Shown here: piece after piece, positions 10,791-19,502 of the stretch | How positions within the stretch are numbered: position 1 is the first letter of the stretch | How the letters are laid out: each line of letters begins with the position of its first letter | Assembly: GCF_023952475.1 (NCBI RefSeq) | Contig: NZ_JALHRX010000007.1 | Span: forward strand, 124,001-188,000 | DNA length: 64,000 nucleotides | Direction of reading: 5' to 3' | Source of the DNA: Cupriavidus sp. WGlv3 | Lineage (GTDB): Bacteria > Pseudomonadota > Gammaproteobacteria > Burkholderiales > Burkholderiaceae | Position numbers and translations under genes: made by a program | The notes under the pieces: generated by a model | The model's input: the letters and a program-made list of their open reading frames with translations, nothing else | What the model was told of the DNA's origin: nothing | Database searches by the model: none

Positions 10791-12662
10791 CTACACGGCA
10801 GGTCCAGGCGCATTTTCCGATCCCGCTTTATCTGGAACAATCAGCGGGACACTTGTGGAGGCATCAGTTTCAATGGCCGTAAGGCCCGAAAAGTCGAGTA
10901 GCAGTGGTGTGCCACTGCCGGCACTCCAGATGTCTACGACTTCGGAGAAACTGGTGGCTTGAAAAAGTTCAGTCTGACGGAACCGCAGCACGTCTTCCCA
11001 AAGATACAGAAAGAGCTTGTTGAGTATAGCGTCAGGGTCAGTAAGTTGCTTTTCCGTGAGAAAATAGGGACCTATCAACTTGTCTTCATGAATCCCAAGC
11101 TCAATCAGCTTCCGATTAATGCGTGCGCGGAAATCGTCCCATGCATAGCTTTTTTTGCCGTACTGGATCGATGATGCTTCCTTGGGATACCTACACGCTT
11201 CAGAATAACCCTTATAGACAAATTCCCACCTGCGCTTAAAGGCCGTGTCCAAGGGGAAGACGCCTTGGTCAGCACTGTTCATAGTTGCCCACAAATAGAG
11301 ATTCGATGGTAGTCGGAGTTGTTGTCCAGGCTGAAGGGCTCCGTTTCTTACTAAATAGGCAGCGAGATCTGCCGGAGCTTCGATGTCGTAAGTGCTACTT
11401 CCATCGGCGGAGCGGTCCAGAAGTTGAAAAAAGTCTCCAAATACTGCCGCTGCATTACCCCGATTTAGCTCTTCAATTAGCAGAATGACGTTCTTTTCAG
11501 CGTCAGTCAATGCTTCCTTCAGTGCTAAAGAAAATGGCCCCGGGACAAACTTATAGTCGATGTATGGGCGACCATGTGTTGCCTCTGTGCCGTCGCCATT
11601 AATCAGCGCCAATGGGGGATTCGTAAGCTCATATAGTGGCGTTGGCTTATAATTTCCAACGAAGTCAAAATACGATGTCTCTGCGTGAAATTGGATGCGA
11701 AAAACTTGAGTGCCATCAAGCAATTGTGCGAGATAGTAGCTTTTGCCGGATCCTGGGCATCCTGCGACAATAAGTTGATGCCCGTGTTTCAGGGTTTTGA
11801 TGGTTTTAGCTTCGAGCGGCGACGCGGCTGTTGAGCTGTGTCCGGATTTGGATAGTTGGGTATAGAAATTCTCAGAAGGGTCGATGCGCGGAAAGCTGAC
11901 TCCCATTTCCAGTTTGACTTCGTGAAATGCATGTAGGAAACCAGAAATACGGAATCGAACATCGCTTTGATATTGTTGTGCCGCTTTGAGATAATCTCTT
12001 GTCGAGACTTCGATGAGCGATTCTGGCGCTGGAGCGCTCGCTAATGAAGTGGAGGCGAATTTATACGTGTCGAAAAAAGCTGTTTGTTCCTCGTTGCTCA
12101 GGCGAAATAGACGCTCGGGTTCATAGCCTGACGAGTTGATAAATTGTAAAAGCTTTAGCAAATCAAGGTCGTCGAGGATTGAAGAGACTGCGTTCGCGGG
12201 GACGGTGTCAAAAAAGGTCTGGGCGTTAAAAAATGCTGCCTTAAACGCTGTGGTGACCGCGTTCTCGCCAATGCTGAGAATGTTGCTTACCTGCTTGCGA
12301 AAGAGAGGTGTTTCTATTTCATGCCGATTTTCTCTCCACCATAACGGATCGCGTGATTTCTTCAGGCCTTCGATGATAATGTCTGCCGCTGGGGTAAGCT
12401 TCGGTTCCGCAGGGCTACCTTTTACTAGGCCGTGAATCGATAGTGTCCGAAAATAGCGATCCCTTGTCCGTTCAATATCCGCTAGAATTTTTCCGGATGA
12501 CTCGATCGCCTCGATTTGGGTGGCAATTTGAATTAGCGATTTCAGTTCGCTGGAGTATAGGGACAAGTCTCGAATGGCAGGATTTCCCTTCTTCGTTCGC
12601 AGGGGCCGAGGCTCAAGAACTAATGCTAGGGTTTCTTGCTGGTCTGATGTTAGCCAAGCCAT
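10791..12662 (-). CDS. McrB-like AAA+ GTPase/ATPase restriction subunit
   Basis: Predicted motor subunit that recognises target DNA and drives the nuclease. The 623-residue protein has an N-terminal half of unknown fold, probably for DNA recognition. A McrB-family AAA+ module follows: Walker A AGCPGSGKS near residue 300, EELNRGNAA near 390-400, and ATMNSADQGVFPLDTAFKRR near 455-475. The MNSAD segment corresponds to the MNTAD motif linked to GTP use in McrB. The start ATG follows a GAGAG stretch. It forms a leftward operon with the McrC-like gene and faces the two methyltransferase genes, as in a type II system with GTP-dependent restriction. Confidence 0.85.
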   Translation of the reverse strand: MAWLTSDQQETLALVLEPRPLRTKKGNPAIRDLSLYSSELKSLIQIATQIEAIESSGKILADIERTRDRYFRTLSIHGLVKGSPAEPKLTPAADIIIEGLKKSRDPLWWRENRHEIETPLFRKQVSNILSIGENAVTTAFKAAFFNAQTFFDTVPANAVSSILDDLDLLKLLQFINSSGYEPERLFRLSNEEQTAFFDTYKFASTSLASAPAPESLIEVSTRDYLKAAQQYQSDVRFRISGFLHAFHEVKLEMGVSFPRIDPSENFYTQLSKSGHSSTAASPLEAKTIKTLKHGHQLIVAGCPGSGKSYYLAQLLDGTQVFRIQFHAETSYFDFVGNYKPTPLYELTNPPLALINGDGTEATHGRPYIDYKFVPGPFSLALKEALTDAEKNVILLIEELNRGNAAAVFGDFFQLLDRSADGSSTYDIEAPADLAAYLVRNGALQPGQQLRLPSNLYLWATMNSADQGVFPLDTAFKRRWEFVYKGYSEACRYPKEASSIQYGKKSYAWDDFRARINRKLIELGIHEDKLIGPYFLTEKQLTDPDAILNKLFLYLWEDVLRFRQTELFQATSFSEVVDIWSAGSGTPLLLDFSGLTAIETDASTSVPLIVPDKAGSENAPGPAV

Positions 12663-13169
12663 CTCTCTATGGTATCTCAGGCCTCACCCACGCGAATTTG
12701 CAATGTTCGCATTGCCGCCGCTGTGAGGAGATCGGTTTCTAAAGCGAGTATCACGCATAAAGCGCGAGACCTCTGTGGGGTACAGCAACTAGGTGCCTTG
12801 TTGTATCCTAATCGTAACTTTCGACTGAAGGTAACGTGTTTCTGCTGAGCTGGCAACCTCGTGTGCGGACACGAGCACCGCTTGGTTTGCTGTTGGCGAC
12901 CTGGTTCGCGGCCAGATGCCTCGCCGGAGTCAGTTGAACAGTCGAAGCCTGAGAGCTCTCGGTGACGTGAGCCCAGGCCCCCGCATCGGTTCTCTCAGCC
13001 ATTTCCTAGTTCCTGCCAAGCGATTGTGGGGCTGATTTTCCTGCCTTAATCTTTCCCCAACTTTGGCGTACGGAGGTCTTGCCCGGCTGCGTCTGCGGTT
13101 CCCCCAGCGCTTTTTCCGCCTGTCTGTCAGAATATTCTGAAAATCCGACTTCGAGGCGGGGATCAGAAC
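12663..13169. promoter_or_regulatory. Divergent control region between McrB-like and HNH genes
   Basis: About 500 bases without a supported gene. It must hold the promoters for the leftward restriction operon and the rightward HNH gene. A perfect 14-base palindrome, TCAGAATATTCTGA, lies at 13127-13140, thirty bases before the HNH start codon, and is a good operator candidate. Composition returns from AT-rich to GC-rich across the stretch. Confidence 0.45.
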
Positions 13170-14165
13170 ATGGACGATGGCTGGAGCGATGCCGAGCTAG
13201 CTGCATCTGTTGGCGCGTACAAGAAGATGGCTCAATCTTACCTTGCGGGCCAACGCGTCAATAAAAGCGCAATCTATCGCGAGTTAGAGGGACAGTTCGG
13301 TCGTTCCGCTAAGGCATTTGAGCGCCGCATGCAGAACATCTCAGCCGTCTTACGAGATCTCGGCTCTGGTTGGGTACCCGGCTTGATGCCCGCGAAGCAT
13401 GTGGGGCCGAACGTTCAACCGCGCATTGTGGCGCTACTGGATGGGTTCAAGATTCGGGATATCAATTCCACTAGGAATGCGGCAACAGCGGTCGAGGTGG
13501 GTTACTCACCGGAACTGTCGGTGCTACGGGACTGGCTAATCGCGGTCGCTCGCCATCGACGAACAGTGACCCCCCTAGACACCATGGCGGCATTCGGTAT
13601 GAGCCAATTGGAGTTGCATCGCGCGATCGAGGTCCTGGGGCGGGAGTCGCGAAAGCTTCGTGAGCCGATCATCACGGCGTTGCTCGTAAAGCCAGAAGAT
13701 GGTCAGTGCGTTGTCGACCTTGTGTCAGAGTTCGGCGTTAAGAGCAACGACGGAGAGCGACGGCGTTTATATGCCTACTGGAAACGGACCGAGATACAGC
13801 CTGCCCCAGAATCTGCCGCTCCCGTGCGGGATCTTAAGTCGAGGGCTGCTCAATTTGTCAGTGTCGAAGTTCGCCCGGATCAGGCGGTCTTCCGACGCCG
13901 TATCTTTGAAGCTTGTCAAGGAAGGTGCGTCGTTAGTGGTTGTGATGTGGTGAGAGCTCTTGACGCGGCGCATTTGAGAGGCAGAAATTGGCGTTTGGGC
14001 CACAACGACGTGACCGATGGCGTGCTCCTCCGCAAGGACCTGCATGCGCTCTACGACTGCCGGCTTCTATGGTTCACCGATGATGGACACGTTGGTCTGC
14101 ATCCGACCGTGCGAGATTGCTATCGCGAATACGACGGTGTCGGTATTCGACTGCCAGCAGTCTGA
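13170..14165 (+). CDS. HNH endonuclease domain protein
   Basis: The 331-residue protein has an N-terminal domain (about residues 1-85, with AVGAYKKM-like, RRMQNISAVL and PNVQP segments) seen in other HNH restriction-like proteins. A middle region of unknown function follows. The C-terminal HNH nuclease (about 245-300) has GRCVVSGC as half of a zinc site, the histidine of DAAHL, the asparagine of GHNDVTDG and the histidine of KDLHALYD. It is probably a type IV-like or accessory restriction nuclease. It sits directly beside the restriction-modification genes, on the opposite strand from the McrB-like gene, with its own palindrome upstream. The target is unknown. Confidence 0.7.
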   Translation: MDDGWSDAELAASVGAYKKMAQSYLAGQRVNKSAIYRELEGQFGRSAKAFERRMQNISAVLRDLGSGWVPGLMPAKHVGPNVQPRIVALLDGFKIRDINSTRNAATAVEVGYSPELSVLRDWLIAVARHRRTVTPLDTMAAFGMSQLELHRAIEVLGRESRKLREPIITALLVKPEDGQCVVDLVSEFGVKSNDGERRRLYAYWKRTEIQPAPESAAPVRDLKSRAAQFVSVEVRPDQAVFRRRIFEACQGRCVVSGCDVVRALDAAHLRGRNWRLGHNDVTDGVLLRKDLHALYDCRLLWFTDDGHVGLHPTVRDCYREYDGVGIRLPAV

Positions 14166-14272
14166 GATCGAGAGAAGTCGCCGTTGACCCCATACTTTGA
14201 CGATACTATGCAGCCATAGACTGTCAGCGAATACGCGCCGCGCAGACGCTACCAAGCAGCCGAGGAATTCAA

Positions 14273-15001
14273 TTGTCACAACAAGAACAAAAGGTAGTGG
14301 CGGGCGTTGGCGCCAAGGGAATCCAAACAGCAGGCTCGGATGCCTTTGCCCTGGACGCATTAATGGCAGATCTTCTTCAGATGAGGCTTGAGGGCTTTAT
14401 CGAGGGCAACGAAGAGATCTCCCAAGTGCGAGCCTTGTCCAAGGTGATCGGAATTGGCGCACTCGCGCTGGGATGGGTGGCGAACACCGCCACTACGCTC
14501 CTCAATATTCCGATATCCAACTATGCGACGCTGGGCCTGTTGTTGGTGGGAGTAGTCGCCACTGTGATCGCATCTATTTCCAGCGCGAAAAGCACGATCC
14601 GGGAATGGAAAACGATGGAAACGGATGTGCTTCGTGATGTCGGGAAAAATATGGCTCGCTGGTACGAAACCATTCGCAGTGTTCGCCGTGTCTATACCCG
14701 AAAGCAAATCAGGTTCGCGGAAGACTATTTTGCCGCGGTTGCAGCCGACGCGCGGTTACGCGTTGCAATGTTCGTTGGCGCCCTCGAGAAGGTAGGGCTG
14801 ATTCCCTTGTTGGGAACCGTTGTTGTGACGATGGCAAAGTCCACAGGTAGCGATCCATTCTCGCTGTTCCTTTGGTACACAGCCGCGGCTGTAGCGGGCA
14901 TCTTCTATGTGATTGCCTTGAGGTTCATTGAGATCGCCCTCGCGCTAGAGCGGTTCACTGTCATTCTTAGGCATGCGGGAGAAGTGGACGAAAAACTATA
15001 G
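14273..15001 (+). CDS. Hypothetical membrane protein with four predicted helices
   Basis: I do not recognise the family. The 242-residue product begins with a polar segment of about 55 residues and has two hydrophobic stretches around 58-105 (ALALGWVANTATTLL, GLLLVGVVATVIAS). A charged loop follows, then two more stretches around 165-220. The start codon is TTG at 14273, chosen because GAGGAA lies five bases upstream. It follows the HNH gene by about 107 bases on the same strand, at the end of the defence island. A membrane effector partner for the HNH protein is possible but not shown. Confidence 0.55.
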   Translation: MSQQEQKVVAGVGAKGIQTAGSDAFALDALMADLLQMRLEGFIEGNEEISQVRALSKVIGIGALALGWVANTATTLLNIPISNYATLGLLLVGVVATVIASISSAKSTIREWKTMETDVLRDVGKNMARWYETIRSVRRVYTRKQIRFAEDYFAAVAADARLRVAMFVGALEKVGLIPLLGTVVVTMAKSTGSDPFSLFLWYTAAAVAGIFYVIALRFIEIALALERFTVILRHAGEVDEKL

Positions 15002-15254
15002 CTGCGAGCCGGCCGCCAGACGCCGCCACAGGTAGCAATTGGCGTGCAATCGGACACATTGTTGTCAAGCAGATCGCCAAAATTTGAGAGTTCGCGCATA
15101 GCTCCGCGAGGGTTGTCCTGCGAGACTGGTAGCGTCACCAACACAATGGTCGACCAGGTTTGACAGCCTGAATCCATGCAAGCCGGACGAGCCACGAGGC
15201 GGTATCCTCTCGTCTTTCGCCTATGCGCACCCTTACGGGCGGGCAGTGGCGGGG
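15002..15254. other. Intergenic stretch upstream of the C4-like leader
   Basis: No gene is supported. The stretch marks the return to high GC after the island and presumably holds the promoter for the leader RNA and the 109-codon gene. No clear -35/-10 pair stood out. Confidence 0.3.
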
Positions 15255-15361
15255 GAGCCCCCGGGGCTCGCCGGTCCTTGCATCCGGTCTGTCAACCCTG
15301 CTCCGTGCTCGCCCACCCGATTGACAGCGGACGGCGGGCCTCTATCACCGATGCAAGGAGG
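15255..15361 (+). ncRNA. C4-antisense-like structured leader
   Basis: GAGCC (15255-15259) pairs with GGCTC (15265-15269). CCGG (15271-15274) pairs with CCGG (15284-15287), leaving CCTTGCAT (15276-15283) in the loop. That loop is perfectly complementary to ATGCAAGG (15351-15358), which overlaps the strong ribosome binding site AAGGAGG (15355-15361) of the next gene. A second complementary pair, CTGTCAA (15289-15295) and TTGACAG (15321-15327), lies between. Loop-to-RBS pairing of this kind is how the phage P1/P7 C4 RNA silences ant translation. Whether this RNA acts in cis or is processed to act in trans cannot be seen. Confidence 0.45.
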
Positions 15362-15367
15362 TTCGCA

Positions 15368-15697
15368 ATGCAACCCACCACCCCAGCTCCCCAAGAGCCC
15401 ACCCTCGCCCAAAAACAAGCCCAGCTAGCCGAAAACCTGGCCAAAGTCGACCGCGCCCAATTCCGCCGCCGCGCCAAGGCTGCCCCACCGCAAACCAGCA
15501 AAGCCGTCACCCTCGAGGACCACATCCTCGAAGTCAGCGACGACCTTCTACGCGTCAGCGCAGGCTTCCAGTCAGTCCTGACCTTGCTGGACCTGCAGGC
15601 CGGCGATACCCCTGACAGCATCGGCCTGCACGCCCTGATTGCGCCGCTCAAACGGCAGATCGACCGGTGCGCTGATCGCCTGCAGGCGCTTGCTTGA
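15368..15697 (+). CDS. Small protein, possibly DUF3077-like
   Basis: The 109-residue protein has an Ala/Gln/Pro/Lys-rich N-terminal half and a C-terminal helical part (SDDLLRVSAGFQSVLTLLD and onward) that resembles the small DUF3077-type proteins of Pseudomonas and Burkholderiaceae; this match is from memory. The ATG at 15368 follows AAGGAGG at seven bases, much better than the upstream in-frame codons. Its ribosome binding site is complementary to a hairpin loop about 70 bases upstream. Two hairpins follow the stop. The function is unknown. Confidence 0.6.
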   Translation: MQPTTPAPQEPTLAQKQAQLAENLAKVDRAQFRRRAKAAPPQTSKAVTLEDHILEVSDDLLRVSAGFQSVLTLLDLQAGDTPDSIGLHALIAPLKRQIDRCADRLQALA

Positions 15698-15704
15698 CGA
15701 GGGA

Positions 15705-15761
15705 CAGGCCTGCGCAATGCAGGCCTGACAGTAAAACGGCGCGAGCTGGTCTCGCGCCGTT
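15705..15761 (+). terminator. Tandem hairpins after the small gene
   Basis: CAGGCCTGC (15705-15713) pairs with GCAGGCCTG (15719-15727). AACGGCGCGAG (15735-15745) then pairs with CTCGCGCCGTT (15751-15761). There is no long T tract. The second hairpin, with the same arms, recurs near 18919, so it may be a mobile or repeated structure as well as a transcription stop. Confidence 0.5.
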
Positions 15762-15858
15762 CTGGTTGTGGCCTGGAGGTTGTGCTGAAGTTGATGTTTC
15801 GATGTCCAGTCAAGCTCAAGCCCCGACCACCGAAACCTACTGAAAGGCGCCGCTCGCC

Positions 15859-18540
15859 TCAAGTCACCGCACTCACAAACGCCTCAAACGCCCTAGCCTC
15901 CACCGGCGGACAAAAGAAGTGCCCTTGCCCGTAATCGCACCCGGCCGCCACCAAAATGTCCCGCTGCGACTCCGTCTCCACACCCTCCGCAATCACCCGT
16001 ATGCGCAGCGCATGCGCCATGCTGATAATGGCGTGGCACAATGCCACGTCGTCCGGCCCCCGCGTCAGCGAGCGGATGAAGGACTGGTCGATCTTGATGT
16101 AGTCAATGTCCAGGCGCCGCAGGTACGACAAGGACGAGTAACCGGTGCCGAAGTCGTCGAGCGCGATCTCGATGCCGGCCGCCTGGAAGCGGGAGAGCTG
16201 GTCCATGACATCGGCGTTCTGCTCCATCAGCGAGCCTTCGGTGATCTCGATGACAAGGCTGCCCACCGGCACGTTCCTGCGCTCGATCATGCTGGACCAG
16301 GACTCGGGCCCGCTCGCAGGGGCGCTAAACTCCACGGGTGATTTGTTGACCGAGATCTGGAAGTCCTTGCCCAGCATCACCTGCCAGCGCGCAAGCTGGT
16401 CCAGCGCTTCGGTCAGCACCCAGCGGCCGATGTCGATGATGAGGCCGGATTCTTCCGCAACGGCAATGAAATCGGCCGGACGGATCGGCCCGCGCACCGG
16501 ATGGTCCCAGCGGATCAGGGCCTCGGCCTTGCAGACCTTGCCGGTGCGCAGATCGACAATGGGCTGGTAGTGCAGCGCGAACTGCCCGGATGCCAGCGCC
16601 GTGCGCAGGTCCTGCGTGATGCGCAGGCGCTCCCGCTCCACCTGCAGCAGCGCCTGCGAGAAGACCTTCCAGCGATTGCGGCCCTCAGCCTTGGCGGCAA
16701 ACATCGCCTGGTCGGCGCACACCAGCAGGGCCTCGGCGTTGTCGGCGTCCCTGGGCCAGGTCGCCACGCCGATGCTGGCCGACACCACCACCAGCTCGCC
16801 GGCCAGGCGGTAAGGCGCGGCAATCCGCTGCAGGATCGCCTGGGCAATGTCCCCGGCAACGCCGGCGTCGCCCACCGCGGGCAGGATCACGGTGAACTCG
16901 TCGCCGGCCAGCCGCGCCACGGTATCTGTCGCGCGCACCGATGCCGCAATGCGCCGCGCCGCCTCCAGCAGCAACTGGTCGCCCTGGTCGTGGCCGAGGG
17001 TATCGTTCACCTCCTTGAAGCGATCCAGGTCGATGAACAGCAGCGTCACCGCATCCTGCGTGCCGCGCGAACGCCCGATCTCCTGCTCCAGCCGGTCGAA
17101 GAACAGGCGGCGGTTGGGCAGGTCCGTGAGCGCATCGAAATTGGCCTGGTGCCGGATCACTTCCTCCGCCTGGCGCTTCTCGGTCATGTCATGGATCAGC
17201 GCAACGCGGCAGCGTTCGCCATACGCGTGGGCCAGGTAGGTATCCACGGTCAGGTAGGCGGGAAACTCGCTGCCGTCCTTGCGGCGGATGAAGAGTTCGC
17301 CGCTCCAGCTTCCCTTGTTTGCCACGGTGGCCCGCAGGCGATCGACCAGCCCCGCCGCATTGCCCGCCCCGCTGACGCTGTAGCCCGGGCGGCCCCTGAT
17401 CTCCGCGGCGGTATAACCGGTGGCGGCGGCAAAGGCCGGATTCACGTCGATGACGGTGCCATCGAGCGACGTCACCATCATGGCCTCGCTGCTGGACGAA
17501 TAGACCAGCGAAGCCAGCCGCATTTCCTCCATATGGCGCTGTCGCTCCGCCATGGAGCGGCGCAGGCTGTAGTACAGCAGGGCAAGCAGCAGCGTGGAAG
17601 CCATGGCACCGGCCAGGGCCACGCGGCGATAGACCTCGTAGGGCGCCAGCACCAGGCTGACCGCCTCGCCCGCCACGAAATTGAGCCCGTACTCCGGCAA
17701 ACGGTAATAGCCGAAGACCCGCTCCACGCCTTCGGAACCCGACACCGCCCGATAACTACCGGTCGCGGGCGACCCGCTGGCGAGGTACGGCCTGTTGCTG
17801 ACCGCCCTGGCCAGCGTGCCCTCCAGCGCCGGCACGCGCGCAAGGACCATTCCGGAAGTCTTGATGACCGAGGCCACCTCGCCATCGCGTTCAGTGAAGG
17901 TCTGCGCAAAGCTGGCGAACTGCTCCGGACTGACCGAGACCACGATGACCCCGTCGAAGCTGCCGGCGCGCAGGATGGGGCGCGTGAACTGGATCGACCA
18001 TTTGCCCGAGACCTTGCCCTTCACCGGGTCGCTGATAAACAGCATGTCGCGCCCGCCCGCGTTCTGATGGACCCGGAAATGCTCGCGCCCGCTCAGGTCG
18101 ACCTTCTGGCCGGGCGCGGGCCCGGCGATGGACGAGTAGATGAGCAGGCCATGCTTGTCGATCACCGACACCTGGAACGACAGGTCCACCACCAGGTTCT
18201 GCCGCTCACGCACCATGTCGATGAACCCAGGCTGGCTGACCAGCCAACTGGCCCGCAGGTCCAGCAGGAACTCGGACAGTCGCAGGATGCTGGATTTGGA
18301 GTACGCGCCGAACGCCTGGGCCTGCGCCTGGGTACGCTTCGCGGCGTCGTGCAGCAAGCGATCCCGCTCGCTCACGAGCTGATACGCCGCGAACGCCCAT
18401 GTTGCGATCAGCCACGCAGCCGCCGCCAGGTTCAACGGGGAAAAGGCCCGTCGCAGGCGCTGCAGCGCCTTGTCATAGCGGGTGGTCGGGCGTTCTGGCA
18501 TCAAATGGGTATCGCAGCGCAGCGAATGATTGGCAGCCAT
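15859..18540 (-). CDS. Membrane sensor PAS-GGDEF-EAL protein (cyclic di-GMP turnover)
   Basis: The 893-residue protein has a membrane helix near residues 35-55, a periplasmic sensor region of about 230 residues and a second helix near 305-325. PAS (about 345-460), GGDEF and EAL domains follow. The GGDEF signature reads RLAGDEF, with Ala in the first position, and is preceded by an RATD inhibitory site five residues away. The EAL part keeps EALIRW, DDFGTGYSS, KIDQSFI and AEGVET, so phosphodiesterase activity is likely; cyclase activity is less certain. An ATG thirteen codons downstream (18501) is an alternative start. It is transcribed towards the small gene at 15.4-15.7 kb. Confidence 0.9.
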   Translation of the reverse strand: MAANHSLRCDTHLMPERPTTRYDKALQRLRRAFSPLNLAAAAWLIATWAFAAYQLVSERDRLLHDAAKRTQAQAQAFGAYSKSSILRLSEFLLDLRASWLVSQPGFIDMVRERQNLVVDLSFQVSVIDKHGLLIYSSIAGPAPGQKVDLSGREHFRVHQNAGGRDMLFISDPVKGKVSGKWSIQFTRPILRAGSFDGVIVVSVSPEQFASFAQTFTERDGEVASVIKTSGMVLARVPALEGTLARAVSNRPYLASGSPATGSYRAVSGSEGVERVFGYYRLPEYGLNFVAGEAVSLVLAPYEVYRRVALAGAMASTLLLALLYYSLRRSMAERQRHMEEMRLASLVYSSSSEAMMVTSLDGTVIDVNPAFAAATGYTAAEIRGRPGYSVSGAGNAAGLVDRLRATVANKGSWSGELFIRRKDGSEFPAYLTVDTYLAHAYGERCRVALIHDMTEKRQAEEVIRHQANFDALTDLPNRRLFFDRLEQEIGRSRGTQDAVTLLFIDLDRFKEVNDTLGHDQGDQLLLEAARRIAASVRATDTVARLAGDEFTVILPAVGDAGVAGDIAQAILQRIAAPYRLAGELVVVSASIGVATWPRDADNAEALLVCADQAMFAAKAEGRNRWKVFSQALLQVERERLRITQDLRTALASGQFALHYQPIVDLRTGKVCKAEALIRWDHPVRGPIRPADFIAVAEESGLIIDIGRWVLTEALDQLARWQVMLGKDFQISVNKSPVEFSAPASGPESWSSMIERRNVPVGSLVIEITEGSLMEQNADVMDQLSRFQAAGIEIALDDFGTGYSSLSYLRRLDIDYIKIDQSFIRSLTRGPDDVALCHAIISMAHALRIRVIAEGVETESQRDILVAAGCDYGQGHFFCPPVEARAFEAFVSAVT

Positions 18541-19067
18541 AGCAGGCTAGTCGAGGTCAGCGGGCCCGACAAGTAGCACGCACTTTAGTCCCGTGCTCAC
18601 CGCGGAGCCGGGGCCGGCTTGCGCCGAAAGCGTAACGTCTTGATTTTGCCCCGCTCGCGACTGCGAAGGGCGGGGTCATTATGGAAACCTATGTGCCATT
18701 CCGGCTGATTGACGCCCCCCAAAGGGGCTAAGGCATTTTAGCGGCAGACATCGTGGCACCGCATTCTTGCCCGCGCAGGCGAACATCAGGCATCCTTTAC
18801 GGCCGTGGAACCCGCGAAAGACGTGGGCCTCATTCTCGCAATTGGTGGAGGATGTGCGGCTCGACACAACGGACGCAGAAGCCTCGATACTCCCTCAACA
18901 CCCATCCGCTGATCGCAGAACGGCGCGAGCCGTCTGGCCTCGCGCCGTTCTGGTCGGCCACCAAATCAGTGGGCAAGTTGATGCTTCGGTGTCCCTAAAG
19001 ATAGAACCGCTGATCGCTGAGGCCTACTCAAGCAAGCGCAATTCAATTGCACGGGATTACGCTGCCT
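18541..19067. other. Intergenic region with degenerate repeats
   Basis: No gene is supported. A short hairpin, GCCCC (18714-18718) with GGGGC (18724-18728), lies upstream of the GGDEF-EAL gene. Between about 18885 and 19030 several repeat segments are packed together, including a second copy of the AACGGCGCGAG hairpin (from 18919) and two copies of a motif built on GCGATCAGCGG read on the minus strand. Confidence 0.45.
18885..19030 (-). repeat. Composite of short degenerate repeats
   Basis: Read on the minus strand, GCGATCAGCGG is followed by a segment ending in AGGGA and GAAGC near 19000. The hairpin arms CTCGCGCCGTT and AACGGCGCGAG come next, then GCGATCAGCGG again, followed by TTGAGGGAGTATCGAGGC near 18890. 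Related copies occur at about 19455-19498 and 21450-21485; in the last the sequence encodes the C-terminus AAISSWILREY of the YdcF-family protein. The hairpin and its flank AAGTTGATG also occur at 15735-15805. The copies are too diverged for a recent insertion. Confidence 0.45.
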
Positions 19068-19286
19068 TTATCCCTTGTAGCCGTTCAAGCTACCGGCCAA
19101 AAAGCGTGCACATGCCCACGTTACAAGCATCAGGAGCATGGATTCTTCCCCTCGGCCGGTGACCAACAGCCAGACGGACCAAAGGAAGCCCCCAAGACCC
19201 AGCACCAGGGCGCAAAGAAGGCGAGCGAGCCCAAAGCCCGTGCACCAGGGAGGCGGCGGCGGTTTCTTGTCATCGTTGTCGGTCAT
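19068..19286 (-). CDS. Small two-helix membrane protein
   Basis: The 72-residue product begins with a charged and proline-rich segment (MTDNDDKKPPPPP). Two hydrophobic stretches follow: residues 19-43 (LARLLCALVLGLGGFLWSVW) and about 50-65. GAGAGAG lies before the ATG on the minus strand. No family is recognised and it is flanked by repeat-rich DNA, so it could be a lineage-specific gene. It is called mainly on the clear topology and reasonable start. Confidence 0.45.
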   Translation of the reverse strand: MTDNDDKKPPPPPWCTGFGLARLLCALVLGLGGFLWSVWLLVTGRGEESMLLMLVTWACARFLAGSLNGYKG

Positions 19287-19502
19287 TGCGTCTCTCTCTG
19301 CAGGGAATGAAGCCTCTGTCTTCGAACACCTCTATTTGTGCTGACACAGTCACCCTATGTCGTTCTGCTCGCTCCTTCGGTGCGCACGGGCACGTTCCAG
19401 CTGGTCCGGCGTCGGCTTCAGCTCCGCCAGCATGTGGCGGGTATCCATGGGCTGAAGCCGCAGTATTCCCTCACGACCGAGCCGCTGATCGCCGCGACAT
19501 CC
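19287..19502. repeat. Repeat-bearing spacer
   Basis: The spacer holds one copy of the degenerate motif at about 19455-19498, reading GCGATCAGCGG and then GAGGGAATACTGCGGC on the minus strand, just after the aldo-keto reductase stop. Nothing else was recognised. Confidence 0.35.

Noticed and set aside
16501..18576. 691-codon frame antisense to the GGDEF-EAL gene
   Set aside because: Arg/Gly/His-rich shadow of a clearly real gene.
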